The notes beneath the pieces are model-generated. The model ran no database searches, was not told where the DNA came from, and worked only from the letters and a program-made list of their open reading frames with translations. Below, one piece after another: positions 50,688-59,595 of a DNA stretch of 64,000 nucleotides. Where the stretch lies: the NCBI RefSeq assembly GCF_003234265.2, contig NZ_CP126256.1, positions 1,426,001 through 1,490,000 of the forward strand. The letters are read 5' to 3'. Both the position numbers and the translations under genes were made by a program. This stretch comes from Curtobacterium sp. MCSS17_015 (GTDB lineage Bacteria > Actinomycetota > Actinomycetes > Actinomycetales > Microbacteriaceae). Numbering within the stretch: the first letter of the stretch is position 1; every line of letters starts with the position of its first letter.

Positions 50688-51962
50688 ATGCTTGATCAGG
50701 GCAACACGACGTTCGTGTTGGTCATGGCGGCGCTGGTGTTGTTCATGACACCCGGCCTGGCCTTCTTCTACGGCGGATTGGTGAAGGCCAAGTCCGTCAT
50801 CAGCATGATGATGATGTCCTTCGGGGCCATCGCGCTGGTGAGCGTCCTCTGGGTGCTCTACGGCTACGCGATCGCCTTCGCGAACCACGGGGACAACACC
50901 GCGGTGACGGGCATCGTCGGCTTCTTCAGCATCGACTGGAACCTGCTCGGCCTCGGCCAGGCGTTCGAGGAGGCGCAGTCGTCGGACATCCAGGCGGCCT
51001 ACCCGTCGATGGCCTTCGTCGGCTTCCAGGCCACGTTCGCGATCATCACCGTCGCGCTCATCTCCGGCGCCATCGCCGACCGCGCGAAGTTCGGTGCCTG
51101 GATGGTCTTCGCCGGCGTCTGGGTCACGGTCGTCTACTTCCCGGTCGCCTCGTGGGTCTTCAACCTGACCTCCGGCTGGGCCGCGACGTGGGGCGTCATC
51201 GACTTCGCCGGTGGCACCGCGGTGCACATCAACGCCGGTGCCGCGGGTCTCGCCCTGGCGCTCGTGCTCGGCAAGCGCGTCGGCTTCGCCAAGGGCGCGC
51301 ACAAGCCGCACAACCCGCCCTTCGTGCTCCTCGGCGCGGCCATCCTCTGGTTCGGCTGGTTCGGCTTCAACGCCGGTTCCGAGGGCGCCGCCGACGGCAT
51401 CGCCGCCATCGCCTGGGTGAACACGCTCGCCGCCCCGGCCGCCGCGATCCTCGGCTGGCTCCTCATCGAGAAGCTCAAGGACGGCAAGGCCACCTCCGTC
51501 GGTGCCGCCTCGGGTGCCGTGTCCGGCCTCGTGGCGATCACCCCGGCCTGCGCCGCGCTCACGCCGGGCTGGGGCATCGTCCTCGGCTTCCTCGCCGGCG
51601 TCGTCTGCTGCTTCGCCATCGACTGGAAGTACCGTCTCGGGTTCGACGACTCGCTCGACGTGGTCGGCGTGCACCTGGTCGGCGGTGTCTTCGGCACGCT
51701 GTTCCTCGGCTTCTTCGCCAACGACACCGGCCTCATCTACTCGGGATCGTTCGAGCAGCTCGGCAAGCAGGCGGCCGCGGCCCTCATCGTCGGCCTCTAC
51801 TCGTTCGTCCTGGCCTTCGTGATCGGCTTCATCATCGAGAAGACGATCGGCTTCCGCGTCAAGACCGAGGACGAGGTCGCCGGCATCGACACCGCGGTCC
51901 ACGGTGAAGAGGGCTACGTCCTCTACGACCAGGAGGACAGCAGCCCGGTCGGCGTGCGCTGA
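50688..51962 (+). CDS. amtB: Ammonium transporter
   Basis: The 424-residue protein has about 11 membrane segments, the ammonium transporter signature region (DFAGGTAVHINAGAAGLA) and conserved His residues in that segment and in DVVGVHLVGG. It admits ammonium under nitrogen limitation. The ATG is behind GAGAGGTG. The gene is followed at once by a strong terminator, and glnK/glnD genes that usually follow are not there. A GlnR-type site is upstream. Confidence 0.95.
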   Translation: MLDQGNTTFVLVMAALVLFMTPGLAFFYGGLVKAKSVISMMMMSFGAIALVSVLWVLYGYAIAFANHGDNTAVTGIVGFFSIDWNLLGLGQAFEEAQSSDIQAAYPSMAFVGFQATFAIITVALISGAIADRAKFGAWMVFAGVWVTVVYFPVASWVFNLTSGWAATWGVIDFAGGTAVHINAGAAGLALALVLGKRVGFAKGAHKPHNPPFVLLGAAILWFGWFGFNAGSEGAADGIAAIAWVNTLAAPAAAILGWLLIEKLKDGKATSVGAASGAVSGLVAITPACAALTPGWGIVLGFLAGVVCCFAIDWKYRLGFDDSLDVVGVHLVGGVFGTLFLGFFANDTGLIYSGSFEQLGKQAAAALIVGLYSFVLAFVIGFIIEKTIGFRVKTEDEVAGIDTAVHGEEGYVLYDQEDSSPVGVR

Positions 51963-51974
51963 CCGCTCCTGCCA

Positions 51975-52023
51975 CGCACGACGACGGCCCCCGCTCACTC
52001 GGAGCGGGGGCCGTCGTCGTGCG
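51975..52023. terminator. Terminator after amtB
   Basis: Perfect 22-base stem (51975-51996 with 52002-52023) and a 5-base loop, between convergent amtB and the next gene. Confidence 0.85.
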
Positions 52024-52031
52024 GCCGGTGG

Positions 52032-52355
52032 TCAGTGCGTGTCGGCACCGTCCTCGCGCGAGCCGGCCGGGGCCGCCTGGTCGTCGGTCTGGGTCCCGGT
52101 AGACGTGTCCCCGAGGTCGTCGCCGCCACCGACGAGGGCGTCACCTCCGCGAGCGTCGTTCCCGAGCGCGGCGAGCGCGGACTGTTCCTGGTCCCCACGG
52201 TCCTCCAGGTCGAGTCCGGAACGGTCGTCCTCGGCACGTGGTTGCTCCTCGGCCGACCCGGAGTCGCCGGTGGTGGCGGCTTCGTGCTGCAGCGCTTCGC
52301 CGAGCTCGGTGTTGCCGCCCTCGCCGCCGTGGTCGTTCGGCATGGAAGTGGTCAT
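52032..52355 (-). CDS. Unknown acidic small protein
   Basis: The 107-residue protein starts MTTSMPNDHGGEGGN and is highly acidic, rich in Asp, Gly, Glu and Gln, with no hydrophobic segment, so it is probably intrinsically disordered. Not recognised. The ATG is preceded by GAGAGGA. Low-complexity proteins of this kind can be spurious in high-GC DNA, but the Shine-Dalgarno and terminator on its downstream side give some support. Confidence 0.5.
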   Translation of the reverse strand: MTTSMPNDHGGEGGNTELGEALQHEAATTGDSGSAEEQPRAEDDRSGLDLEDRGDQEQSALAALGNDARGGDALVGGGDDLGDTSTGTQTDDQAAPAGSREDGADTH

Positions 52356-52425
52356 CGTGGGTGTCCTCTCATCGGTGGTCCGAGGCTCCATCGGTAGTCG
52401 TCGAACCCTGGACCGGTGTGCGGAG

Positions 52426-52560
52426 CTACCAGGCGTAGTCCTCGGGGGACGTCCGGTGACCGGGGAAGAGATCGTCGAGGCGGTCGAGTGTGGCCTGGTC
52501 GAGGCGGACGTCGACGGCGCGGACCGCGGATCCAGTACGCCCGAGGTGTGTGTAGTCCAT
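52426..52560 (-). pseudogene. Aldo/keto reductase relic with internal deletion
   Basis: The 44-residue frame starts MDYTHLGRTG, the classical start of aldo/keto reductases (MxYxxLGRTG), and then continues as VDVRLDQATLDRLDDLFPG and ends SPEDYAW, the classical end of the same family. About 280 residues that hold the barrel and active site are missing between. GGATCC lies at the junction. It is too short to be a working reductase. Confidence 0.65.
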
Positions 52561-52649
52561 GGTCCAGGTCTACGCCCCTCCCTCGGCGCCCTGCCAGGCA
52601 CCGCGAGTACCGGTGGAGAGACTGGACGACCACGCGATGAAGGAGCGAC

Positions 52650-53042
52650 ATGCCCGCCGACGACGACATCCCCAGCACCCTGCAGCGGTCTCCCGAGCAC
52701 GCACAGGAGATCTACCGTGCTGCCCGGAAGTCGGCCGAGTCGGAGTACGGCGACGGCCAGCGAGCCGGACGGACCGCTTGGGCCGCTGTGAAGCACGAGT
52801 ACGAGAAGGTCGGCGACCACTGGGAGGAGAAGGGCTCCTCCGGCCCGTCGGACTCCGGCGCTGCCGGTCCCCGCGGTTCCGGGTCGACCGAGGAGGGTGT
52901 CGACGCGAACGCCTCGAAGGCGCACCTGCTCGACGTCGCGAAGCGCCTGGACGTGAGCGGCCGCTCGACCATGACGAAGGACGAGCTCGTCGACGCGATC
53001 AAGAAGGCGAACCGGCGCGCGACGGCGAAGGCCCGCGACTGA
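52650..53042 (+). CDS. ChaB-family protein with SAP/Rho-N-like domain
   Basis: The 130-residue protein begins with a ChaB-like part (MPADDDIPSTLQRSPEHAQ, then AWAAVKHEYEKVGDHWEEKG), followed by a Ser/Gly linker and a C-terminal helix-extended-helix segment HLLDVAKRLDVSGRSTMTKDEL typical of SAP or Rho N-terminal domains, which bind nucleic acids. ChaB is annotated with cation transport regulation in E. coli but its function is not proven. The ATG follows GAAGGAG. Confidence 0.82.
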   Translation: MPADDDIPSTLQRSPEHAQEIYRAARKSAESEYGDGQRAGRTAWAAVKHEYEKVGDHWEEKGSSGPSDSGAAGPRGSGSTEEGVDANASKAHLLDVAKRLDVSGRSTMTKDELVDAIKKANRRATAKARD

Positions 53043-53119
53043 CCCCGCCCCGCCACCACGACGCGAGTGCATGCCGAGCCCGGCATGCGGAGGCGCACGA
53101 CAGGCGTAGCGTGCCGGGT

Positions 53120-54088
53120 GTGAACATCCCAGCACTCCGAGGCAGCCGGATCACCGGGTTCGGCCACCACCAACCCGACCGGATCCTCACGAACGACGAA
53201 CTGTCGACCATGGTCGACACGAACGACGAGTGGATCACCACACGCACCGGCATCAGGACCCGACACATCGCCGGCCCCGAGGACAGCGTCACCTCGATGG
53301 CGACCGAGGCCGCGCGCAACGCCCTCGCCGACGCCGGGGTCGCCCCGACGGACGTCGACCTCGTCGTCGTCGCCTCGACGACGCACCGGGACCGCTCGCC
53401 GTACACCGCCGGGCGGGTGGCGGCGGCGCTCGGCATGTCGAACGGCCCGGCGCCGATCGACATCAACACCGCGTGCAGCGGCTTCGAGTACGCCACGGCG
53501 ATCGCCGACCAGGCGATCCGCACCGGGTCCGCCGACACCGCGCTGGTCATCGGTTCCGAGACGCTGTCCCGCATCGCCGACTGGACCGACCGCTCGACCT
53601 GCGTGCTCGTCGGTGACGGGGCGGGGGCCGCCGTCCTCCAGGTGTCGGACGAACCGCGGATCGGACCCGTGTCGTGGGGGAGCGTGCCGCACCTGCAGGA
53701 CGCCGTGCGCGTCACCCACGATCCGGAGGTCTTCCAGCAGGAGGGCCGTTCCATCTACCGCTGGGCCATCACGGAAGCGGAGGGCCACGCCCGCGCGGTC
53801 GTCGAGCGTGCCGGCCTCACCCTCGACGACATCGGTGTGTTCGCGTTCCACCAGGCGAACCTGCGGATCATCGAGCCGCTCGTCACCGCGCTCGGCGGCG
53901 AGGGCAAGTACGTCGTCCGCGACGTCGTCGAGTCCGGCAACACCTCGGCGGCGAGTGTGCCGCTCGGCCTGTCGAAGGCCTGGCACCGCGGCGAGCTGCC
54001 CGAGGGCGTGCCGGCACTGCTGTTCGGGTTCGGCGGCGGGTTCGCGCACGCCGGACAGGTGGTCACCACCCCGGTCCGCCGCCGCTGA
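53120..54088 (+). CDS. fabH: 3-oxoacyl-ACP synthase III (FabH type)
   Basis: The 322-residue ketoacyl synthase has the catalytic Cys119 in NTACSGFEYA, the His in FAFHQANLRI and the Asn in SGNTSAASVPL. FabH starts fatty-acid synthesis by joining an acyl-CoA to malonyl-ACP; branched-chain starters are usual in actinobacteria. The other fatty-acid genes are not near, so it may be a secondary FabH. GTG at 53120 is the only well-placed start. It is followed by hairpin copy 7. Confidence 0.9.
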   Translation: MNIPALRGSRITGFGHHQPDRILTNDELSTMVDTNDEWITTRTGIRTRHIAGPEDSVTSMATEAARNALADAGVAPTDVDLVVVASTTHRDRSPYTAGRVAAALGMSNGPAPIDINTACSGFEYATAIADQAIRTGSADTALVIGSETLSRIADWTDRSTCVLVGDGAGAAVLQVSDEPRIGPVSWGSVPHLQDAVRVTHDPEVFQQEGRSIYRWAITEAEGHARAVVERAGLTLDDIGVFAFHQANLRIIEPLVTALGGEGKYVVRDVVESGNTSAASVPLGLSKAWHRGELPEGVPALLFGFGGGFAHAGQVVTTPVRRR

Positions 54089-54113
54089 CCGCGGTCGCCT
54101 CGGGCGACCCCAT

Positions 54114-54161
54114 GACGGACGGGAGGCTCCCCACCACTCGGTGGGGAGCCTCCCGTCCGTC
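54114..54161. repeat. Intergenic GGAGGC/GCCTCC hairpin, copy 7
   Basis: Perfect 22-base stem (54114-54135 with 54140-54161) and a 4-base loop, between convergent fabH and the EcsC-like gene. The clearest copy of the family. Confidence 0.85.
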
Positions 54162-54168
54162 GTCCGCG

Positions 54169-55008
54169 TCAGCGGTCGAGCTTGCGCTGCTGCCGCTTGC
54201 TCAGGGGCTTGGCGGAATCAGCGGATCCGACCGGGGTGGCGTCGACCACGACCGTGAAGTGCGAGGGGGGCGGACCGAACGCGCTCCGCGACGACTGGAC
54301 CACCTTGCGGCCGAGCGCGTGGTTGCCGAGCCCACCGACCACGGCCCCGATCCCGAACGGGATCGCCCGGCCGAGGACGGAGGTGCCCTGACGGGTGAGG
54401 AACCGCTTCACGAACGTGTTGCGGAGCTTGCCGCCGATACCGCTCACCGCCTGCTTCGGCAGCGACGACGTGACGAGTTCGCCCCAGAAGGCAGTGCGGC
54501 CCTGCCCACCACGGGCCTGGCCGGCGAGCTGCTTGACGAGCTGGGTCCCGGGGGCGCCGAGCATCATCGCCATGACCAGGGCGCGGGCACGCTCCGGGTC
54601 CTCGACGGTGATGCCGTGCACCTCGGTGACCGACTGTGCGAAGAGGGCGCTCGCCTCGAGGAAGCCGACGGTCTCGGCGCCGCTGAGCCCCAGGCTCGCG
54701 ATCATGCCGACACCGGGGATCACGGCGCTGGCGCCGACCGCTGCGCCGCCCGAGGTCACTGCGGTGAGGTACTGCCGCTCGAGGATCTCGATGACCTCGG
54801 CGGGGGTGGCGTGGGGGTGACGGCGTCGGACTCGGGCGACGTGGGCGACGACGACGGGACGCTGGACGGAGATGGCGCGGTCCAGCCAGCTGCTCCAACC
54901 CGAGGCGTCGTCGGGCTGGACGCGGGCTCCGTCCGGGGAGGGAGCGGCCTGGACGGGTGCGGGGGGCATCGGCACGAGCGCGTCGTGGTCCTTGGGGGTG
55001 CGGGACAT
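54169..55008 (-). CDS. EcsC-like protein
   Basis: The 279-residue protein has a disordered start, then helical patterns with HATPAEVIEILERQYL and GAAVGASAVIPGVGM followed by SLGLSGAETVGFLEASALF. These resemble the C-terminal EcsC/DUF-type membrane-associated proteins. The tail is basic (KRQQRKLDR). Function is unknown. It is 69 bases downstream of fliW on the same strand, but probably is not a flagellar gene. Confidence 0.7.
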   Translation of the reverse strand: MSRTPKDHDALVPMPPAPVQAAPSPDGARVQPDDASGWSSWLDRAISVQRPVVVAHVARVRRRHPHATPAEVIEILERQYLTAVTSGGAAVGASAVIPGVGMIASLGLSGAETVGFLEASALFAQSVTEVHGITVEDPERARALVMAMMLGAPGTQLVKQLAGQARGGQGRTAFWGELVTSSLPKQAVSGIGGKLRNTFVKRFLTRQGTSVLGRAIPFGIGAVVGGLGNHALGRKVVQSSRSAFGPPPSHFTVVVDATPVGSADSAKPLSKRQQRKLDR

Positions 55009-55076
55009 GTGCCAGACGCTACGCCGGAGGTGCCCGGAGACGCTGGGACGGACGGTACCGGGGCCAGCGCTCGTGC

Positions 55077-55469
55077 TCAGCTGTGGGCGAGCTCGGCCCG
55101 GATCGGCAGGTCCTGGTCCTCGAGGATGAACTGCGCGCCGACGCCGCTGCGCGCGTTGACGACCACCGGGGCGAGCAGGTTCACGGTCGTGCCGGCGGCG
55201 TCGGGGTTCGCGACGACGAGGAGCATGGCGTCCTCGGCACGCTCGAGTCCGATGCGGTCGGCCTGCTCGTCGGAGAGCTCCGGCGCGTAGTCGGGCAGGT
55301 GTACCGCGGCGTCGAGCAGGTACAGCCGGGGGTCGTCGACGCCGGACTCCGTGGTGCCGGACCCCGCCAGGGCGAACAGGCCGTCGGCACCCTCGACGGG
55401 GTCGAGGGTGAACGACCGCAGCGGTTCGAGGCCGAACGGGGCGACGGCGAAGGTCAGGTCGATGCTCAT
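55077..55469 (-). CDS. fliW: Flagellar assembly factor FliW
   Basis: The 130-residue protein has the FliW pattern: LTFAVAPFGLEPLRSFTL early, LYLLDAAVHLPDY in the middle and VNLLAPVVVNARSGVGAQ near the end. FliW binds flagellin and, in Bacillus, inhibits the translational repressor CsrA. Here csrA is not beside fliW. The start overlaps the flgL stop by ATGA, so it is coupled to the hook-filament junction genes. Confidence 0.92.
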   Translation of the reverse strand: MSIDLTFAVAPFGLEPLRSFTLDPVEGADGLFALAGSGTTESGVDDPRLYLLDAAVHLPDYAPELSDEQADRIGLERAEDAMLLVVANPDAAGTTVNLLAPVVVNARSGVGAQFILEDQDLPIRAELAHS

Positions 55470-56350
55470 CGGAGGTAGTCCATCAGGGTCGGCTGCAGGA
55501 CCTTCGCGGTGACGGCAAGGGCTGCCTGGTAGTTGGTGCTCTGGACCTGCAGGTCGAGGACGGCCTGGGCGAGGGCCTTGTCCTCGACGCCCGACCGGCG
55601 TCCCTCCAGCGTGGTGGACAGCGACTTCAACGCGTCCTGCGCGGACAGGGCCGCGGAGTGCCGCACGCCGACGTCGGCCTGGGCGCTGCGGACGGCGACC
55701 TGCGCCGCGTCGATCTCGTCGAGCCGTGGGTTCACGTTCGTGCCCGCCTGCAGGTCGGCGACGATGTCGTCGAGGAGTGCGAAGACCGACGTGTCGCCGG
55801 TGCCGAACACGGCGCTGCCGTCGGTGTCGACGCGGACCTCGTCGCCGGATCCGATCGTCCGGATGACGCTCGCGGCCGAGGATCCGGCCCACGTGGTGTC
55901 CGGCGCGTAGGCGGCGGCGGCGGGGGACGACCCAGCGAAGACCGAGCGGGTGCCGTACTTCGTGTTCGCCGAGCTGAGCAGGTCGGCCTTGAGGCCCTGG
56001 AGCTCCTGCACGAACGCGTCCCGGGCGCTGGGGCTCATCGCGACGTCGTTGGCGGCCTGCACGGTGAGGTCACGGACCTTGCCGAGCACCTTCGACACCC
56101 CGGCCAGGGCGCTGTCGGTCGTGGCGAGCCAACCGACGGCGTCGTCGGCGTTCCGGGCGTGCTGCGCGGCCTGCGCCTGTTCCTTGCGGACCTGCATGGC
56201 CGTGGCGGTGCCGGCGGGGTCGTCGGAGGGCTTCCGGATCGCCTTGAGCGTCGTCGCCTGGTCGGTCAGGTCGGCGACCTTCGCGGCGCCGGCCTGCAGC
56301 CGCGACTGTGCAGCGGCCATGGTCATCTGGGTGGTCACACGGGTGATCAC
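55466..56350 (-). CDS. flgL: Flagellar hook-filament junction protein FlgL
   Basis: The 294-residue protein has the flagellin-like N-terminal helix (MITRVTTQMTMAAAQSRLQ, then PSDDPAGTATAMQVR) and the matching C-terminal helix (LDLQVQSTNYQAALAVTAKV). FlgL is the second junction protein (HAP3) between hook and filament. It lies 2 bases after flgK and overlaps fliW. Length is near the usual for the family. Confidence 0.93.
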   Translation of the reverse strand: MITRVTTQMTMAAAQSRLQAGAAKVADLTDQATTLKAIRKPSDDPAGTATAMQVRKEQAQAAQHARNADDAVGWLATTDSALAGVSKVLGKVRDLTVQAANDVAMSPSARDAFVQELQGLKADLLSSANTKYGTRSVFAGSSPAAAAYAPDTTWAGSSAASVIRTIGSGDEVRVDTDGSAVFGTGDTSVFALLDDIVADLQAGTNVNPRLDEIDAAQVAVRSAQADVGVRHSAALSAQDALKSLSTTLEGRRSGVEDKALAQAVLDLQVQSTNYQAALAVTAKVLQPTLMDYLR

Positions 56351-56352
56351 GA

Positions 56353-57786
56353 TCAGCTCCTCCCGACGAGGCCGAGGCGGTTGATGATGGTGTCGAGCAT
56401 CTCGTCGACGGCGGTCAGGACACGCGCTGCGCCCTGGTAGGCGTGCTGGTACGCCAGCAGGGAGACGTTCTCCTCGTCCATGTCCACACCGGCGCTGGAC
56501 TGCTGCTGCGTCCGCGCGTTGGTCAGGGCGAGTCCGGTGAGCGTCGCCTCCGAGGTGGCCGTCCGGGAGGCGCTGCCCACCCCGGTGACGAACGTCGCCC
56601 AGGTCGTGTCGGGGCCTCCGGCGCGGTTGCCGACGGCGGCGATGGCCGTCAGGACCGAGGCGTCGAACTGACCGGTGGCACTCCGGGTGGCGAGGCCACT
56701 CGCGTCCGTGGGGACGACGGAGAGCCCCTCCGCCGCGGGGACACCGGCGGCGAGGGCGAAGAACGGGACGCCGGTCGCGCCGGTCGGCGTCGTGCCGGTG
56801 GCGTGCAGGGCGTTCACCGAGGTCGCGAGGTCGGTGGCGACACGGTCGTACGCGGCGGCGGCCTCGGCCAGGGCGCCGCCGGTCCGTGCACCGTTCGCCG
56901 GGGCGAGCAGGGACAGTCCGCCGGCGACCGAGCCGCCGTCGAGTGCCACGGCGCCCGCGGAGCCACCGACCCAGGTCAGGCCGGGAGCGGCGGTCCCGCT
57001 GCGGGTGTCGGCGAGTGTGGTGGCACCGTCCAGGGCGACCGAGCGCGCGGTGGTGCCCTGCACGAGTGCGTTGCCGCCGATGACGACGTCGACCGTGCCG
57101 TCGCCGTTGTCACGCACGGCGGCGCCGGTGAGCGTCGCGATCGTCTCGGTGAGCTGGTCGCGGCGGTCGAGGAGTTCGTTCGCGTTCCCGCCCGATGCAA
57201 CGGTCGACCGGATCTGGCCGTTGAGGTCGGCGATCTGTGCCGCGGCGTCGTTGAGCTGGGTGACCTGCGTGGCGACGGTCGACCGGGCGGCGGACCACTG
57301 CGCGTCGACGCTCTTCGAGCCGGCGGACAGCGCTGTGGCGACGGTCTTCGCGGCACCGAGCAGCGCGCTGGCGGCGCCGGGGTCGTCGATGTGGGTCGCG
57401 AGGTCGCTCCAGGCGGACCAGAGCCCGTCGAGCTTCGCCGAGAGGCCGTCGGTGCCGGGCTCGTGCAGGCCGGTCTCGAGCTGGTCGAGTGCGGTCGCCC
57501 GGGTGTCGGCGTACGCGGCGGCACCGGCGGAGAACCGGACGCGGGTGTCGAGGGTCGCGGTCGCCAGGCGGGCGATCGCGTCGACGGAGACACCCTGACC
57601 CGCGAGCACGGCGGTGCCACGGACGAAGCCGGTCTGTGCCGGCGCGCCGACCTCGGACTGGACGATGCGCTGGCGCGTGTAGCCGGTGGTGCCGGCGTTG
57701 GCGATGTTCTGGCCCGTCACGTCGAGTCCGGCGCGCGCTGCGGCGAGCCCGGAGTACGCGGTCTGGAGGGAGCCGAAGGTGCTCAC
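56353..57786 (-). CDS. flgK: Flagellar hook-associated protein FlgK
   Basis: The 477-residue protein has the rod/hook N-terminal motif (STFGSLQTAYSGLAAARAG, then GQNIANAGTTGYTRQRI) and the C-terminal motif NVSLLAYQHAYQGAARVLT that marks FlgK. FlgK (HAP1) caps the hook. Two GTG starts (57786 and 57789) are possible; 57786 gives the family's MSTFGS start. The gene follows flgN by 5 bases. Confidence 0.93.
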   Translation of the reverse strand: MSTFGSLQTAYSGLAAARAGLDVTGQNIANAGTTGYTRQRIVQSEVGAPAQTGFVRGTAVLAGQGVSVDAIARLATATLDTRVRFSAGAAAYADTRATALDQLETGLHEPGTDGLSAKLDGLWSAWSDLATHIDDPGAASALLGAAKTVATALSAGSKSVDAQWSAARSTVATQVTQLNDAAAQIADLNGQIRSTVASGGNANELLDRRDQLTETIATLTGAAVRDNGDGTVDVVIGGNALVQGTTARSVALDGATTLADTRSGTAAPGLTWVGGSAGAVALDGGSVAGGLSLLAPANGARTGGALAEAAAAYDRVATDLATSVNALHATGTTPTGATGVPFFALAAGVPAAEGLSVVPTDASGLATRSATGQFDASVLTAIAAVGNRAGGPDTTWATFVTGVGSASRTATSEATLTGLALTNARTQQQSSAGVDMDEENVSLLAYQHAYQGAARVLTAVDEMLDTIINRLGLVGRS

Positions 57787-57791
57787 CACGG

Positions 57792-58277
57792 TCAGAGGTT
57801 CCCGTCGAACAGGCGCGCGCCGTCCGGGTTCGCGCCGGAGGACCCGGTCGCGTCGTAGGTGTCGGCGTCGGCGACCGTGCCGGCGAGGGTCTCCTGCGTG
57901 GCCTGTGCGGCGATCCGGAGGAACCGGTCGTTCTCGTCGCGGAGGGCGCCGATGCGCGTGGTGAGTTCGAGCATGGCGGCGAGGTGCGAGGCGAGGATCT
58001 CGCCCCACGGTCCGGACGGTGCCGCGGCGACGACCTCACGCAGGGGAGCGTCGGACGACACACCCCACTCCTCGGCGACGGCAGCGCTCTGGGCGCTGCG
58101 CTCGAGACCGGTGGTGCGCAGGCGGTCGAGGACCTGCTCGACCTCGCGGCTGGCGTGCGAGACCCAGCGGGAGCGCCCGGCGGCGAGGATGAGCTGTTCC
58201 TCCTCGAGCTTGAACGTGAGCAGCTCGAGCAGTTCGCGTTCACGCCACAGGACGGCGGACAGGTCGTTCACGCTCAT
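57792..58277 (-). CDS. flgN: Flagellar export chaperone FlgN
   Basis: The 161-residue protein is helical (MSVNDLSAVLWRERELLELL, then LEEEQLILAAGRSRWVSHAS), matching FlgN in length and in leading the flgN-flgK-flgL order. FlgN keeps FlgK and FlgL from early assembly. A sigma-28-type promoter (58324-58350) lies 47 bases upstream. The first gene of the operon flgN-flgK-flgL-fliW. Confidence 0.85.
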   Translation of the reverse strand: MSVNDLSAVLWRERELLELLTFKLEEEQLILAAGRSRWVSHASREVEQVLDRLRTTGLERSAQSAAVAEEWGVSSDAPLREVVAAAPSGPWGEILASHLAAMLELTTRIGALRDENDRFLRIAAQATQETLAGTVADADTYDATGSSGANPDGARLFDGNL

Positions 58278-58647
58278 CAGCTCCCTCCGGGATCAGTCGA
58301 CCGCCGGCTGCGGTCTCCTGGGGTTATCGGCGTCCGCGGCTCCGGCGTAAGCACCGACGGCCGGGTCCGCCGATCGGGGGACAACCGCCGGCGGGGTCCC
58401 CCGAAGTGCCGACCGACGCAGGCGGTACCGACCCCCGCACTGGGTACGGACAGGCACTCGTTCAGCACCTGCACAGCCGATAGGTTCGGAAGCAGCACCG
58501 GGGGACAACCCCCAGGTCGCGCCCAGGGCGCGGGTGCACCGCGAGGACGGACCCTCGCGGTTCTTCGACGTACTCCGGCGGTCCCGACGCCGGCGCTCGT
58601 CATGCCCACGGACGGGTCAGTCGAACCAGGACGACCAGGGGAACCAC
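58278..58647. other. 370-base divergent flagellar promoter region
   Basis: No gene is seen. It holds the flgN promoter (58324-58350), a weaker plus-strand box GCCGATAG at 58476-58483 without a convincing -35, and two copies of CGGGGGACAAC (58375-58385 and 58499-58509). Confidence 0.7.
58324..58350 (-). promoter_or_regulatory. Sigma-28-type promoter for flgN-flgK-flgL-fliW
   Basis: Minus strand: TTAC-n15-GCCGATAA. The -10 box GCCGATAA is identical to the FliA consensus and the spacing is the usual 15 bases; the -35 TTAC resembles TAAA. The start codon is 47 bases downstream. Confidence 0.65.
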
Positions 58648-59466
58648 ATGGACCGGACCGCTCGCAACGCGATGATCGTCGAGCACCTGCCGCTCGTCGG
58701 CTACATCGTCGCCGAGACCTGCGCACGCGCCACCCACCTCAGCCGAGACGACCTGGCGCAGGTCGGCTCGGTCGCCCTCGTGCAGGCGGCGGACGCCTTC
58801 GACCCGACCCTCGGCGTCCCCTTCGGCGCCTACGCCCGGACGCGGATCACCGGCGCGATCGCCGACGACCTCCGTGCCGGCGACTGGGCCAGCCGCGGCA
58901 CCCGCAAGCGCATCCGCGAGACCCTCGCCACCCAGGAGGCCCTCTCCGCCGGTCTCGGGCGGAGCGTCACCCCGCAGGAGATCGCCGACGCGATGGGTGT
59001 CGACCGGCAGACCGCCGTCGACGCACTCACCGACGCGGCCCGCACGATCACACCGATCGACGAGACCGTGCACGACACGGTCGCCGCCGACCTGCCGCTG
59101 CCGGGCGAGGACCTGCTCGAAGCGGAGAAGCGTCGCTACCTGCTCGCCGCCGTGCAGGCGCTGCCCGACCGGATGCGGCTCATCGTCGAGGCCGTCTACT
59201 TCGGTGACCGCACCGTGACCGACGTCGCCGCCGAGCTCGGGATCACCCACTCGGCCGTGTCGCAGCAGCGCTCCGAGGCGATGCGCCTGCTCCGGGACGG
59301 CCTGGCCGCGCACTACGGCGACGACGGCACCGCTCCCGAGCCCGCCTCGCGCACCACGGCTGCGCGCCGGAGCGCCTACCTCGCCCGCGTCGCCACGAAC
59401 GCCGCCGCCGGCGTCGCCCGCGCGGTGCAGGACGCCGCCCCGCTCGGCAGGGTCGCGGCGAGTTGA
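58648..59466 (+). CDS. fliA: Flagellar sigma factor FliA (sigma-28)
   Basis: The 272-residue protein has sigma-70 regions 2, 3 and 4: LVGYIVAETCARATHLSRDDL and YARTRITGAIADDLRAGDW for region 2, a region 3 with SVTPQEIADAMGVD, and region 4 with ELGITHSAVSQQRSEAM. The length and lack of an N-terminal extension fit FliA. It should direct the flagellar promoters here. The ATG at 58648 is preceded by AGGGGAA. A C-terminal extension of about 40 residues is unusual. Confidence 0.9.
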   Translation: MDRTARNAMIVEHLPLVGYIVAETCARATHLSRDDLAQVGSVALVQAADAFDPTLGVPFGAYARTRITGAIADDLRAGDWASRGTRKRIRETLATQEALSAGLGRSVTPQEIADAMGVDRQTAVDALTDAARTITPIDETVHDTVAADLPLPGEDLLEAEKRRYLLAAVQALPDRMRLIVEAVYFGDRTVTDVAAELGITHSAVSQQRSEAMRLLRDGLAAHYGDDGTAPEPASRTTAARRSAYLARVATNAAAGVARAVQDAAPLGRVAAS

Positions 59467-59508
59467 CCGTCCGACGGTCCGACGGACGGAATCGTCCGAC
59501 GGATCGTC

Positions 59509-59535
59509 TAACGCCTCCGGCCGAACGGCCGAGAG
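59509..59535 (+). promoter_or_regulatory. Sigma-28-type promoter for fliC
   Basis: TAAC-n15-GCCGAGAG at 59509-59535, near FliA consensus TAAA-n15-GCCGATAA. The fliC ATG is 60 bases further on. Confidence 0.55.
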
Positions 59536-59595
59536 GAGCACATGTCAGCCCACGGACGGGCTGACGATCGGCCCAGTTTCACGGAGGAACACATC

